Source of the DNA: Mycobacterium seoulense
GTDB lineage: Bacteria; Actinomycetota; Actinomycetes; Mycobacteriales; Mycobacteriaceae
Assembly: GCF_010731595.1 (NCBI RefSeq)
Contig: NZ_AP022582.1
Span: 1,178,001-1,242,000, forward strand
Reading direction: 5' to 3'
DNA length: 64,000 nt
In this document: positions 1-11,581 of the stretch, in pieces
How positions within the stretch are numbered: the first letter of the stretch is position 1
Layout: each line of letters begins with the position of its first letter
The notes under the pieces: generated by a model
Told to the model about the DNA's origin: nothing
Databases searched by the model: none
Seen by the model: the letters and a program-made list of their open reading frames with translations, nothing else
Position numbers and translations under genes: made by a program

Positions 1-1842
1 AACGCTGTCGAGTACTTCGTGTCGTACTACGACTACTACCAGCCGGAGGCGTACATCGCGCAGACCGACACCTACATCGAAAAGGACAGCTCGATCAATG
101 ACGACGTGGAGCGGCTGCGGCACTCCGCGACGTCGTCGCTGCTCTCGCGGCGCGACGTGGTCGTGGTGGCCTCGGTGTCGTGCATCTACGGCCTGGGCAC
201 GCCGCAGTCCTATCTGGACCGCTCCGTGGAACTCGGCGTGGGCACCGAGGTGCCCCGCGACGCGCTGCTACGGCTGCTGGTCGACGTGCAGTACACCCGC
301 AACGACCTGTCGTTCACCCGCGGCTCGTTCCGGGTGCGCGGCGACACGGTCGAGATCATCCCGTCCTACGAAGAGCTGGCGGTGCGCATCGAGTTCTTCG
401 GCGACGAGATCGAGGCGCTGTACTACCTGCACCCGCTCACCGGCGACGTGATCCGCCAGGTCGACTCGCTGCGCATCTTCCCCGCCACGCACTACGTCGC
501 CGGTCCGGAGCGGATGGCCCACGCCATCTCGACCATCGAGGAGGAGCTGGCGGAGCGGTTGGCCGAGCTGGAGGGCCAGGGCAAGCTGCTGGAGGCGCAG
601 CGGCTGCGGATGCGCACCAACTACGACATCGAGATGATGCGCCAGGTCGGCTTCTGCTCCGGCATCGAGAACTATTCGCGCCACATCGACGGCCGTGGCC
701 CGGGCTCACCGCCGGCCACCCTGCTCGACTACTTCCCCGAGGACTTCCTGCTCGTCATCGACGAGTCCCACGTCACGGTGCCGCAGATCGGCGGCATGTA
801 CGAGGGTGACATGTCCCGCAAGCGCAACCTGGTCGAATACGGGTTCCGGCTACCGTCGGCGTGCGACAACCGCCCGCTCACCTGGGAGGAGTTCGCCGAC
901 CGGATCGGCCAGACGGTGTACCTGTCGGCCACCCCGGGCCCCTACGAACTCAGCCAGGCCGGCGGAGAGTTCGTCGAGCAGGTGATCCGGCCGACCGGCC
1001 TGGTGGACCCGAAAGTCGTGGTCAAGCCGACCAAGGGGCAGATCGACGACCTGATCGGCGAGATCCGCAAGCGCACCGACGCCGACGAGCGGGTGCTGGT
1101 CACGACGCTGACCAAGAAGATGGCCGAGGACCTCACCGACTACCTGCTGGAGATGGGCATCCGGGTGCGCTACCTGCACTCGGAGGTCGACACGCTGCGC
1201 CGCGTGGAACTGCTCCGCCAGCTGCGCCTGGGCGAGTACGACGTGCTCGTCGGCATCAACCTGCTGCGCGAGGGTCTGGACCTTCCGGAGGTGTCGCTGG
1301 TGGCGATCCTGGACGCCGACAAGGAGGGTTTCCTGCGGTCGTCGCGCAGCCTGATCCAGACCATCGGCCGTGCCGCCCGCAACGTGTCCGGCGAAGTGCA
1401 CATGTACGCCGACTCGATCACCGACTCGATGAAGGAGGCGATCGACGAGACGGAACGGCGGCGGGCCAAGCAGATCGCCTACAACGAGGCCCACGGCATC
1501 GACCCCCAGCCGCTGCGCAAGAAGATCGCCGACATCCTCGATCAGGTCTATCGCGAGGCGGACGATACGGAAACGGTGGGAGTCGGCGGGTCCGGGCGCA
1601 ACTCCTCCCGGGGCCGGCGAGCCCAGGGCGAGCCGGGCCGCGCCGTCAGCGCCGGCGTCTTCGAGGGCCGCGACACGACCAGCATGCCGCGCGCCGAACT
1701 GGCCGACCTGATCAAGGACCTGACCGAGCAGATGATGGCGGCCGCGCGTGACTTGCAGTTCGAGCTGGCCGCGCGCTTCCGCGACGAGATCGCCGACCTG
1801 AAGAAGGAACTGCGGGGGATGGACGCGGCCGGCCTGAAATGA
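1..1842 (+). CDS. uvrB: UvrB, excinuclease ABC subunit B (5' end outside window)
   Basis: DNA damage-recognition helicase of nucleotide excision repair. It is loaded by UvrA and then recruits UvrC. The frame is open from base 1 ([15 protein letters not shown]), so the gene enters the window already started; about 85 N-terminal residues, including Walker A, are missing. The visible 613 residues hold the beta-hairpin region ([10 protein letters not shown]), the DEAH-like block [11 protein letters not shown], helicase motif V/VI blocks [13 protein letters not shown] and QTIGRAARN, and a C-terminal UVR domain (last ~45 residues, [16 protein letters not shown]) that contacts UvrC. The stop TGA lies at 1840-1842. 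uvrA lies about 4.8 kb downstream on the same strand with unrelated genes between them, as in M. tuberculosis. Confidence 0.97.
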   Translation, partial: NAVEYFVSYYDYYQPEAYIAQTDTYIEKDSSINDDVERLRHSATSSLLSRRDVVVVASVSCIYGLGTPQSYLDRSVELGVGTEVPRDALLRLLVDVQYTRNDLSFTRGSFRVRGDTVEIIPSYEELAVRIEFFGDEIEALYYLHPLTGDVIRQVDSLRIFPATHYVAGPERMAHAISTIEEELAERLAELEGQGKLLEAQRLRMRTNYDIEMMRQVGFCSGIENYSRHIDGRGPGSPPATLLDYFPEDFLLVIDESHVTVPQIGGMYEGDMSRKRNLVEYGFRLPSACDNRPLTWEEFADRIGQTVYLSATPGPYELSQAGGEFVEQVIRPTGLVDPKVVVKPTKGQIDDLIGEIRKRTDADERVLVTTLTKKMAEDLTDYLLEMGIRVRYLHSEVDTLRRVELLRQLRLGEYDVLVGINLLREGLDLPEVSLVAILDADKEGFLRSSRSLIQTIGRAARNVSGEVHMYADSITDSMKEAIDETERRRAKQIAYNEAHGIDPQPLRKKIADILDQVYREADDTETVGVGGSGRNSSRGRRAQGEPGRAVSAGVFEGRDTTSMPRAELADLIKDLTEQMMAAARDLQFELAARFRDEIADLKKELRGMDAAGLK

Positions 1843-1899
1843 GTTTGCTGGCAGCACATCTCGGATTGGCACCCCGAAGACGCCCCATACGGTAGAAGG

Positions 1900-3309
1900 G
1901 TGACCGACACCGTGACCGTCACCGGCGGCTGGAACGAGCTGCTGGGGCCGAGGTATCTGAGGACCTCCATCCTGCTGGCCGGCGGGGTGGCGCTGTACGC
2001 CACCAACGAGTTCCTGACCACCAGCTTGTTGCCCAACACCATCGCCGAAATCGGCGGCAGCCGGCTCTACGCCTGGGTGACGACCCTGTACCTGGTCGGG
2101 TCGGTGGTGGCGGCGGCGATGGTCAATCCGATGCTGCTGCGCGCCGGGGCACGGTCGTCGTACCTGACCGGGCTCGCCGTGTTCGGTGTCTCCAGCCTGG
2201 TTTGCGCGGCCGCGCCGACCATGCAGGTGTTGATAGCTGGGCGCGCCCTGCAGGGCGTCGCAGGGGGACTGTTGGCCGGCCTCGGCTATGCGGTCATCAA
2301 TTCGGCTCTGCCGCAGGAGCTGTGGACGCGGGGATCGGGGCTGGTGTCGGCGATGTGGGGCGTGGCCACGGTGGTCGGCCCCACGACGGGCGGCCTGTTC
2401 GCCCAGCTCGGCCTGTGGCGGTGGGCCTTCGTGGCGATGGCGGTGCTGACCGGCCTGATGGCCATGCTGGTGCCGGTGGCGCTGGCCGGCGCCACGCCCC
2501 GCACGGCCACCTCGCCGATGAAGGTGCCGGTGCGGTCGCTGCTGCTGATCGGCGCTGCCGCGCTCGCGGTCAGCGTCGCCCAGATTCCGCGCAACACCCT
2601 GGCGACGTTCGCCCTGCTCGCCGCCGGCATCGCGCTGGTGGTGCTGTTCGTGCTCGTCGACTGGCGGATGCACGCCGCGATCCTGCCGCCGAGCGTGTTC
2701 CGCCCCGGGCCCCTGAAGTGGATCTACCTGACGATGGGCGTGCTGATGGGCGCCGCCATGGTCAACACCTACGTGCCGTTGTTCGGGCAGCGGTTGGCGC
2801 ATCTGACCCCGATCGCGGCCGGGTTCCTGGGCGCGGCGCTCGCGCTCGGCTGGACGGTCAGCGAAATCCTCAGCGCGTCGTTGGAGAACCCCCGCACGAT
2901 CGGGCGGGTGATCGTGGCGGCCCCGATCGTCGCCGCCTCCGGCCTGGCCCTGGCCGCGGTCGCCCGCCGCGGGGACACCTCGCCGTGGACGGCCACGCTG
3001 TGGGCGGTGGCGCTGCTGGTGGCGGGGACCGGGATCGGGATGGCCTGGCCGCATCTGTCGGCGCGCGCGATGGCCTCGGTCGACGACCCGGCCGAAGGCG
3101 GGGCCGCCTCGGCGGCGATCAACACCGTCCAGCTGATCTCCGCGGCGATCGCCGCCGGTCTGGCCGGGGTGGTGGTCAACACCGCCAAGGGCGGCGACGG
3201 GATGGCGGCGCACTGGCTGTTCACGGTGTTCACCGCGCTCTGCGCCGCCGGGGTGGCGGTGGCCTACGGCGCGACCCGCGGCGTCCGCCAGGTGCAGCCG
3301 GTCGGCTAG
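1900..3309 (+). CDS. MFS drug-efflux-type transporter (Rv1634-like)
   Basis: Polytopic membrane transporter of the major facilitator superfamily, 469 aa. I count about 14 hydrophobic segments from residue ~22 to the C-terminus, the number typical of the DHA2/EmrB-type proton antiporters. The loop motif GRALQGVAGGL near residue 110 and the VGPTTGGLF segment after it are family hallmarks. The length matches the M. tuberculosis Rv1634 homologue (about 470 aa), which has been proposed as a drug-efflux protein; the substrate cannot be read from sequence. The start GTG at 1900 is preceded directly by AGAAGG. A second in-frame GTG at 1912 is possible. It lies 57 bp after uvrB and converges with the mannosyltransferase at 3355, leaving only 45 bp with no clear terminator. 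Confidence 0.88.
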   Translation: MTDTVTVTGGWNELLGPRYLRTSILLAGGVALYATNEFLTTSLLPNTIAEIGGSRLYAWVTTLYLVGSVVAAAMVNPMLLRAGARSSYLTGLAVFGVSSLVCAAAPTMQVLIAGRALQGVAGGLLAGLGYAVINSALPQELWTRGSGLVSAMWGVATVVGPTTGGLFAQLGLWRWAFVAMAVLTGLMAMLVPVALAGATPRTATSPMKVPVRSLLLIGAAALAVSVAQIPRNTLATFALLAAGIALVVLFVLVDWRMHAAILPPSVFRPGPLKWIYLTMGVLMGAAMVNTYVPLFGQRLAHLTPIAAGFLGAALALGWTVSEILSASLENPRTIGRVIVAAPIVAASGLALAAVARRGDTSPWTATLWAVALLVAGTGIGMAWPHLSARAMASVDDPAEGGAASAAINTVQLISAAIAAGLAGVVVNTAKGGDGMAAHWLFTVFTALCAAGVAVAYGATRGVRQVQPVG

Positions 3310-3354
3310 CCACTGCCCGACAAATGGTGGTTCAAGCCGCCGGCAAAGCGCGAA

Positions 3355-5004
3355 TCAGCGCGTCGACTTCACCACCTGCGAGTAATGGAACTGCCAACGT
3401 TCGACAATGCGGAACCCGAGGTAACTCGGGAATCGATAGGCCGGGGCGCGCCCGAATGCCGGTCCCGGCGGCAATGACCGTCCGACTTGATGGTCGGGCA
3501 GCGATGTTTCTTTATTGGTAATGGTCCAGATCGCCGGACATTTGTTGATTTTGGCCGTCGTCAGCCACACGGCAACGTGGCCGTCCCACAGCGCGCCCAC
3601 CTTTGGCCCGTACGCCCCCCGCTCGACGTCGATCAGTGACCGGAAGGCCGCGGGCCGGGTGGCCAGCAGGGCGCGGATCGGACCGGGCCGCCACGGCACG
3701 GTGTTGTCCACCATCAGACAGTCACCCGGCGCCGCGTGGGAGCTGATCAGATCGGCGACCTGGCTGTAGTCCCAGCCCTCCTTGGCGTACGGCCAGCGCT
3801 GGATGAACAGGTAGTTCGGCACGGCGGCGACGGCGCAGACCAGCACCACACCGGCGATGGGCCACGGTTTGCGGGCGACGGTGGCGATGCAGACGGCCAG
3901 CACGACGGCCATCGCGGGCGCGGTGAAGATCAGGTAGCGCGGGTAGTAGATCGGTTCGTTGACCGCCGAGTAGATGACCACGAGCGCGGTGGGGATGACG
4001 AGCCACGCCGCGCAGACGATCAACAGCCGACGCACGTCGCCGGCCGGGGGCCGGACGCCGGCCAGCCGGGCGGCGACCGCCGCCACGATGAGCACGGCGG
4101 AAACAATGGCGAACGGAACGCTGTGATCGAAATACTGGCGCAGGATGATGTCGAACGCGTAATGCCAGCTGACCGGGTAAATCCAGTTGACCTGCCACAC
4201 CTGGGCGTGCGCGAACACCATGAACGGCGTCATGGCGGCGACCGCGACGGCAGAACTGACCGCCCACCGAATCACCGGCGATTTCCGCGCTTTCGGGGGC
4301 GCCAACAGCGGCACCATTACGGCGTAAACCGGCACCAACAGCACCATATTCAGATTCAGCAGGATCGAGAGCATCAACGCCAGCGCATAGCAAGCCCACA
4401 GTCGCGGCCTGTTGCGCCGGACGGCGGAGACCAGCAACACCGTGAGCCAGGCCGCCGCGGCGGCCGCGAAGGCGTACGGACGCGCCTCCATACCGGCCCA
4501 GGTGGTGCGCGGCAGGATGGCGAACATGACACCCGCGCACACCGCGACCGGCCGCGTCGAGAACTGCCTGGTGAAGACCGTGACACCCGCGGCGGCGGCG
4601 CCCACCGCCAGGGCGCTGGGCGCCCGTGACCAGAATTCGGTCGGCGGAAATACCGCGAACCACCCGTGCATCAGCAGGTAGTACAGGCCGTGCACGGCGT
4701 CGATGTGGCCCAGCAGTCGCCACAGCTCCGCCAGAGTGCGGCTCGCCGCGGCCGATATGGTCGCGCCCTCGTCGAACCACAGGGAGGGCCGACAGGCCCA
4801 GGCGCCGCTGACAACCGCCGCGAACGCGGCGATCGCCCACGGATCGAGCAACCTGCCGGGCGAACGGGCGGGCGCGGGCTGCTCGATCTGGGCCGCGACG
4901 GGCTGCTCGACGGTGGGCATGGACATGATGCTTGTCACTGTAAAGCTGAATCCGGGAGCCGCGTCACAAATGGCCCGGGCCAATTCACCGCCCGGCGTCC
5001 GCAT
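3355..5004 (-). CDS. GT-C mannosyltransferase, LAM-capping type (Rv1635c-like)
   Basis: Integral membrane glycosyltransferase of the GT-C fold (GT39-like), expected to use a polyprenyl-phosphate-mannose donor on the outer face of the membrane. After a short cytoplasmic tail and the first membrane helix, the motif PSLWFDEGATIS supplies the Asp-Glu pair expected in the first extracytoplasmic loop (residues 78-79 from this start). Ten or so hydrophobic segments follow. In M. tuberculosis the syntenic Rv1635c adds the first mannose of the mannose cap on lipoarabinomannan, and that role is inferred here. The open frame reaches 5127 (GTG, 590 aa). The ATG at 5004 gives 549 aa, closest to the ~556 aa recalled for Rv1635c. 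ATGs at 4926 and 4920 would also keep all membrane segments. No start has a convincing ribosome site. Confidence 0.85.
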   Translation of the reverse strand: MRTPGGELARAICDAAPGFSFTVTSIMSMPTVEQPVAAQIEQPAPARSPGRLLDPWAIAAFAAVVSGAWACRPSLWFDEGATISAAASRTLAELWRLLGHIDAVHGLYYLLMHGWFAVFPPTEFWSRAPSALAVGAAAAGVTVFTRQFSTRPVAVCAGVMFAILPRTTWAGMEARPYAFAAAAAAWLTVLLVSAVRRNRPRLWACYALALMLSILLNLNMVLLVPVYAVMVPLLAPPKARKSPVIRWAVSSAVAVAAMTPFMVFAHAQVWQVNWIYPVSWHYAFDIILRQYFDHSVPFAIVSAVLIVAAVAARLAGVRPPAGDVRRLLIVCAAWLVIPTALVVIYSAVNEPIYYPRYLIFTAPAMAVVLAVCIATVARKPWPIAGVVLVCAVAAVPNYLFIQRWPYAKEGWDYSQVADLISSHAAPGDCLMVDNTVPWRPGPIRALLATRPAAFRSLIDVERGAYGPKVGALWDGHVAVWLTTAKINKCPAIWTITNKETSLPDHQVGRSLPPGPAFGRAPAYRFPSYLGFRIVERWQFHYSQVVKSTR

Positions 5005-5179
5005 TCCGCGAAAAGCGGCGTTATGCAACGCTTTCCGCCTCGGGTCCGGGCGTTTGAATGTTTTGTCACCGGCGATATTGTCGGTTGGCGCAGCGCTGGC
5101 CCGCAAATTGTGGACACGCCGCGCCACGCGGTGTCGCTAATCTGTTCCCTCTACAACGGGCAAACGCGATACTGTCTTG

Positions 5180-5195
5180 GGTTGGCTGACCAACC
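5180..5195. promoter_or_regulatory. Inverted repeat upstream of the universal stress gene
   Basis: GGTTGG-CTGA-CCAACC is a perfect 6-bp inverted repeat with a 4-nt centre. It ends 16 nt before the ATG at 5212 and just before the ribosome-binding purine run at 5201-5208. It could be a protein operator or an RNA hairpin in the 5' leader. No known regulator consensus (SOS, CRP or DosR type) is matched, so its function is unassigned. Confidence 0.4.
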
Positions 5196-5211
5196 GAAAC
5201 TGGGAGGGTAG

Positions 5212-5655
5212 ATGGGCGCCTATCGGACTGTGGTGGTGGGAACCGACGGCTCGGACTCGTCAATGCGCGCGGTAGACAGGGCGGCGCAGATCGCCGGGCA
5301 GGACGCCAAGCTGATCGTCGCCTCGGCGTACCTGCCCCAGCACGAGGACACCCGGGCCGCCGACGTGCTGCGGGACGAGAGTTACAAGGTGTCCGGCACC
5401 GCGCCCATTTACGCGATCCTGCAGGACGCCAAGGAGCGCGCGCACAAGGCCGGGGCCAAGAACGTCGAGGAGCGCCCGATCGAGGGCGCTCCGGTCGACG
5501 CGCTGGTCAAGCTGGCCGAGGACGAGAAGGCCGACCTGCTGGTCGTCGGGAACGTCGGACTGAGCACGATCGCCGGCCGGCTGCTGGGATCGGTGCCGGC
5601 CAACGTGTCGCGCCGGGCCAAGGTCGACGTGCTGATCGTCCACACCACGTCCTAG
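5212..5655 (+). CDS. Universal stress protein, Rv1636/TB15.3-like
   Basis: Small cytosolic single-domain USP of 147 aa, starting VVVGTDGSDSS. The C-terminal nucleotide-binding signature G-2x-G-9x-G-(S/T) is complete (GNVGLSTIAGRLLGS, near residue 112). The M. tuberculosis orthologue Rv1636 is known to bind cAMP and ATP, and a cAMP-sequestering role is inferred here. A class III adenylyl cyclase is also encoded in this window, at 20705. ATG at 5212 follows the purine-rich run TGGGAGGG at 5201-5208. The gene is divergent from the mannosyltransferase and convergent with the MBL-fold hydrolase; its stop codon is immediately followed by the 56-bp repeat array. Confidence 0.93.
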   Translation: MGAYRTVVVGTDGSDSSMRAVDRAAQIAGQDAKLIVASAYLPQHEDTRAADVLRDESYKVSGTAPIYAILQDAKERAHKAGAKNVEERPIEGAPVDALVKLAEDEKADLLVVGNVGLSTIAGRLLGSVPANVSRRAKVDVLIVHTTS

Positions 5656-5823
5656 CTTTCTTGGTGGCGACCCGACGTCGCCCGGCTACGCCGCGCTCGC
5701 GATCGCCACGGCTTTCTTGGTGGCGACCCGACGTCGCCCGGCTACGCCGCGCTCGCGATCGCCACGGCTTTCTTGGTGGCGACCCGACGTCGCCCGGCTA
5801 CGCCGCGCTCGCGATCGCCACGG
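5656..5823. repeat. Three identical tandem copies of a 56-bp unit
   Basis: Units lie at 5656-5711, 5712-5767 and 5768-5823, each beginning CTTTCTTGGTGGCG and ending GATCGCCACGG, with no difference between copies. The array starts at the first base after the USP stop codon and ends 6 bp before the stop codon of the convergent hydrolase, so it fills the whole gap. Each unit can fold as GGCGAC-ccgac-GTCGCC. Across unit junctions TCGCCAC can pair with GTGGCGA over a 10-nt loop. Such hairpins suit a bidirectional transcription barrier. The architecture is that of a mycobacterial MIRU/VNTR locus. The unit is not a multiple of 3 and no coding role is apparent. Confidence 0.97.
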
Positions 5824-5829
5824 ACCCGC

Positions 5830-6528
5830 TTACCAGCCTCGCTCGCGCCATTCGCCCAGGTGGGGGCGTTCGGCGCCGAGAACCGTGTCGTCGCCGTGGC
5901 CGGGATAGATGACCGTGGCGTCGTCGTACACGTCGAACACCCGGGTGGTGACGTCATCGAGTAGCCGGGTGAAATCGCCCTTCTGCCACGTCTTCCCGAC
6001 GCCGCCAGGGAACAGGCAGTCGCCGGTGAACAGCTGGGTGACCCCGCCCGTCGCCGGGCCGTCGAGCGCGAGAGCGATCGATCCGGGAGTGTGTCCGCGC
6101 AGGTGGATGACGTCGAAACGCAGCTCGCCGATCTGGACGGTGTCACCGTGCGCCAGCAAACGGTCCGGTTTGACCGGCAGCGGCTCGGCGTCGATCTCGT
6201 TGGCGGCGGTCGGCGCCCCGGTGGCCGCGGCCACGGCCTCGAGCGCCTGCCAGTGGTCGAAGTGCTGATGGCTGGTCACGATCAGCGACAGCTTGGGCGC
6301 GTTCCGCCGGATCAGGCCGATGAGGGTGTCCGCGTCGTTGGCGGCGTCGATCAGCAGGCTCTCTCCGGTCGCGGAACACGTCACCAGATACGCATTGTTG
6401 TCCATGGGGCCCACCGATGCCTTTAGGATCGTGGCGCCGGGTAGGGTCCGGCGGGCCGCGGTGCCAGGGTCGACGTGTCCGGTGTAGTCGTCGCTCGGCT
6501 CGACAGCGGACTGGTCTGAGGCGGTCAT
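5830..6528 (-). CDS. MBL-fold (glyoxalase II-like) hydrolase, Rv1637c-like
   Basis: Metallo-beta-lactamase-fold hydrolase of 232 aa. The metal-binding motif HxHxDH is present as SHQHFDHW, followed by LRGHTPGS, FTGDCLFPGG and a terminal YPGHGD. This is the ligand set of the glyoxalase II/YcbL group, which hydrolyses thioesters such as S-lactoyl thiols. The exact substrate is not determinable, and mycothiol-linked chemistry is only an inference. The reading frame stays open far upstream through uvrA, but homology begins near MTASDQSAVEPSDDY, so the ATG at 6528 is chosen. A second ATG at 6579 would add 17 residues. It is divergent from uvrA across about 110 bp. Confidence 0.9.
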   Translation of the reverse strand: MTASDQSAVEPSDDYTGHVDPGTAARRTLPGATILKASVGPMDNNAYLVTCSATGESLLIDAANDADTLIGLIRRNAPKLSLIVTSHQHFDHWQALEAVAAATGAPTAANEIDAEPLPVKPDRLLAHGDTVQIGELRFDVIHLRGHTPGSIALALDGPATGGVTQLFTGDCLFPGGVGKTWQKGDFTRLLDDVTTRVFDVYDDATVIYPGHGDDTVLGAERPHLGEWRERGW

Positions 6529-6639
6529 AGCGGCCACGTTACTGGTCAAACGTTGCTTGTCGGTATGGGCACATAGCATGGAATGCGCCGTGCGCATCAA
6601 CGGCTGCAATACGCAAAAGATCCACTGAGAGAGGGCAGC

Positions 6640-9543
<2,904 letters not shown>

Positions 9544-9550
9544 CCGGTCG

Positions 9551-11293
9551 TCAGCCGGGGATCCTCGTCCCCATCTGGTTGGCGATCAGCCTGGCTTCGT
9601 TGATGATCCCGGGTCCGCAGACGTTGACGTCGAGGACGACGTTGGCCACCGCCAACAGGACGTGCTGGCACACCACCGGGCTGTTGGCCAGCGTGTGCTG
9701 CAGGGCGATATCGGGCGGATTGCCGCTGATCTGCCCGAAGGTCCATTCGAACGGGGCCTTGTCGCCGGGTTGGGTCACGGTTTTCCCCCCGCAGTCCCGC
9801 CATTGCGCCCATTGGTCCTTCACGAACCCCCGGGCCTGGTCGGCGGACGCGAATAGCACGGCACCCTGGACCACGGCGTAGGGCGGATTGCTCTGGGGCT
9901 TCTTCATCAGCTGGGCGACCATCGCGGTGTAGCCGCTGCTCTTGTACGTCCGGGTTTGGAAACCGATGAGCGCTCCGAGGCACTTGTCGTCCGACAGCGT
10001 ATTGCCGGGGCCGGGGTCGGTCATGTCCGTCACGTTGTGGTCGACGACGATGCCGGTGGTACCGACGAGGACGTTGATCTGGTCGACCGTAAGCAGCAGC
10101 GAATTCAATTGTGCGGGAGCCACTGTGGGGGCGGCGCTGGTGGTCACTGCGCTCGAGGTGGGTGCCGCGATTGTCGTGCTGGTGGTGGGGCCCTCGGGCT
10201 GCGTGGCCCCGGACTTGTCGACGGCCAACCACACCCCGGTGCCCGCGATGACCGCGACGACGAGCGCCAGAGCGCCGATGACCAGCCCCAGCCTGCGCTT
10301 GGGCGGCACCACCGGGGGCGCCCACGGCGCGACGGGCGGAGCGGCGAACCACGTCGGATGCGGCGGTGCCGGCTCGGGCCGAAACTGCTCCACGCGCGCC
10401 GGCGGCGCGAAATGCTGGCTGTGCTGGATCAATTCGGTCGCCTGGCGTTGGTCGGGCGTGCTCAGCGCGCGCAGGGCCGCTTTCGCCAGATCGCCCGCCG
10501 TGACGTAGCGGTCGTCGGGGTCTTTGGCCATGCCGCGCGCGATGACGTCGTCGAACGCCGCCGGGACGGCGGGATTGCGTTGGCTGGGGCGCGGGATGGG
10601 TTCGACCAGGTGGGCAGCCATCAGCGCGCTCAGGCTGGTGGTCTGGAAAGGCCTTGTGCCCGTGAGGCATTCGAAAAGGAGGCAGGCCAGAGCGTAGATG
10701 TCGACCCGGTAGGTGGTGTCGTCGTCGCCGAATCGCTCGGGGGCCATGTAGTTCCAGCTGCCGATGGCGGCGCCGGTCTTGGTCAGCCGCTGATCGGTGG
10801 CCGCGGCGGCGATGCCGAAATCCACCAGATAGGCGAAGTCGCCCTCGGTGAGCAGGATGTTCTCGGGTTTGATGTCACGGTGAATGACGCCGGCGCGGTG
10901 CGCGGCGTCCAGGGCGGAAGCGACTTGTTCGACAATCGCGACCGCGCGCGGGGGTGGCAGCGGCCCAGATCGGCTCAGCACGGTGCCCACGTCACGCCCC
11001 TCGATGAGGCGCATGTCGATGAACACCTGACCGTCGAGCTCGCCGAAATCGTGGATCGGCACGATGTGCGGTTCCTGCAGTCGGCCCGCGGTCCGGGCTT
11101 CGCGTTGCATGCGCCGGCGGAAGACGTCGTCGGAGCTGACCTGTTCGGACACCAGCTTGAGCGCCACCACGCGATCCTTGACGGTGTCGTAGGCCTCGTA
11201 GACCTCGCCCATTCCGCCGCGGCCCAGCAGCCGCCGCAGCCGGTAGGGCCCAAACTGGCTCCCAATCCGCGAATTCGGCTGCGTTTCACTCAT
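9551..11293 (-). CDS. PknH-type transmembrane Ser/Thr protein kinase
   Basis: Receptor-like protein kinase of 580 aa. The kinase domain spans about residues 17-280, with glycine loop GRGGMGEVYEAYD, ATP lysine K46 (VALKLV), catalytic HRDIKPEN (D140) and DFG at 158-160. Thr171 and Thr173 lie in the activation loop ahead of NYMAPE, so the kinase looks active and of the RD type. A Pro-rich linker leads to one membrane helix (~335-357). The outer part (~360-580) resembles the PknH sensor domain, with four cysteines (DKCLG, WRDCGG, VVCQH, VNVCG) that could form two disulfides. It is the last gene of the lysX-side minus-strand run, 29 bp after the small acidic protein. No kinase gene sits here in M. 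tuberculosis, so this is an insertion or a lineage-specific gene. Ligand and substrates are unknown. Confidence 0.93.
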   Translation of the reverse strand: MSETQPNSRIGSQFGPYRLRRLLGRGGMGEVYEAYDTVKDRVVALKLVSEQVSSDDVFRRRMQREARTAGRLQEPHIVPIHDFGELDGQVFIDMRLIEGRDVGTVLSRSGPLPPPRAVAIVEQVASALDAAHRAGVIHRDIKPENILLTEGDFAYLVDFGIAAAATDQRLTKTGAAIGSWNYMAPERFGDDDTTYRVDIYALACLLFECLTGTRPFQTTSLSALMAAHLVEPIPRPSQRNPAVPAAFDDVIARGMAKDPDDRYVTAGDLAKAALRALSTPDQRQATELIQHSQHFAPPARVEQFRPEPAPPHPTWFAAPPVAPWAPPVVPPKRRLGLVIGALALVVAVIAGTGVWLAVDKSGATQPEGPTTSTTIAAPTSSAVTTSAAPTVAPAQLNSLLLTVDQINVLVGTTGIVVDHNVTDMTDPGPGNTLSDDKCLGALIGFQTRTYKSSGYTAMVAQLMKKPQSNPPYAVVQGAVLFASADQARGFVKDQWAQWRDCGGKTVTQPGDKAPFEWTFGQISGNPPDIALQHTLANSPVVCQHVLLAVANVVLDVNVCGPGIINEARLIANQMGTRIPG

Positions 11294-11322
11294 CGACGTC
11301 CCCCCGACGCTGCGCGACTTCC

Positions 11323-11571
11323 CTAGCCCTCGTCCGGACGCATCGACGCGCGAATCTGGGCCAACCGCTCGGCAGCGGCGCGCTCGCGCTCGTCGTATTG
11401 CTCGGCGACGGAACGGCCCTCGGGGGACTCGGCGTCCAGCTCCGCGTCGCCCAGAGACGTCGCGTAGCGATTCTCGATCTTCTCGCGCACGGACTCGAAG
11501 GTCGGCACGCCGCCGCTGTCATACCCGGGGTCGGGTGGGGTGCTGCCGGGCGTTTCCGGTTCGTCGGGCAT
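11323..11571 (-). CDS. Small acidic conserved protein, Rv1638A-like
   Basis: Conserved mycobacterial protein of 82 aa with no assigned function. The first 25 residues are Pro/Gly/Asp-rich and probably disordered. The remainder (SVREKIENRYATSLGDAE... and EQYDERERAAAERLAQIRAS) is strongly charged and helical, consistent with a short coiled coil. Its place beside uvrA matches Rv1638A of M. tuberculosis. ATG at 11571. It sits between the DUF6653-like protein (10 bp upstream) and the kinase (29 bp downstream), so all three are probably co-transcribed. No signal peptide or membrane segment is visible. Confidence 0.8.
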   Translation of the reverse strand: MPDEPETPGSTPPDPGYDSGGVPTFESVREKIENRYATSLGDAELDAESPEGRSVAEQYDERERAAAERLAQIRASMRPDEG

Positions 11572-11581
11572 GGTCGTTACG

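Noticed and set aside
850..3213. Long antisense open frame (787 codons) across uvrB and the MFS gene
   Set aside because: It is a GC-rich shadow rich in Arg/Gly/His/Gln with no domain. Both plus-strand genes are clear homologues.
5656..5823. CRISPR array
   Set aside because: Copies are directly adjacent with no spacers and there are no cas genes nearby.
5661..5912. Small ORFs running through the 56-bp repeats
   Set aside because: Arg/Ser-rich repeats with no ribosome site. The unit length is not a multiple of three, so frame changes with each copy.
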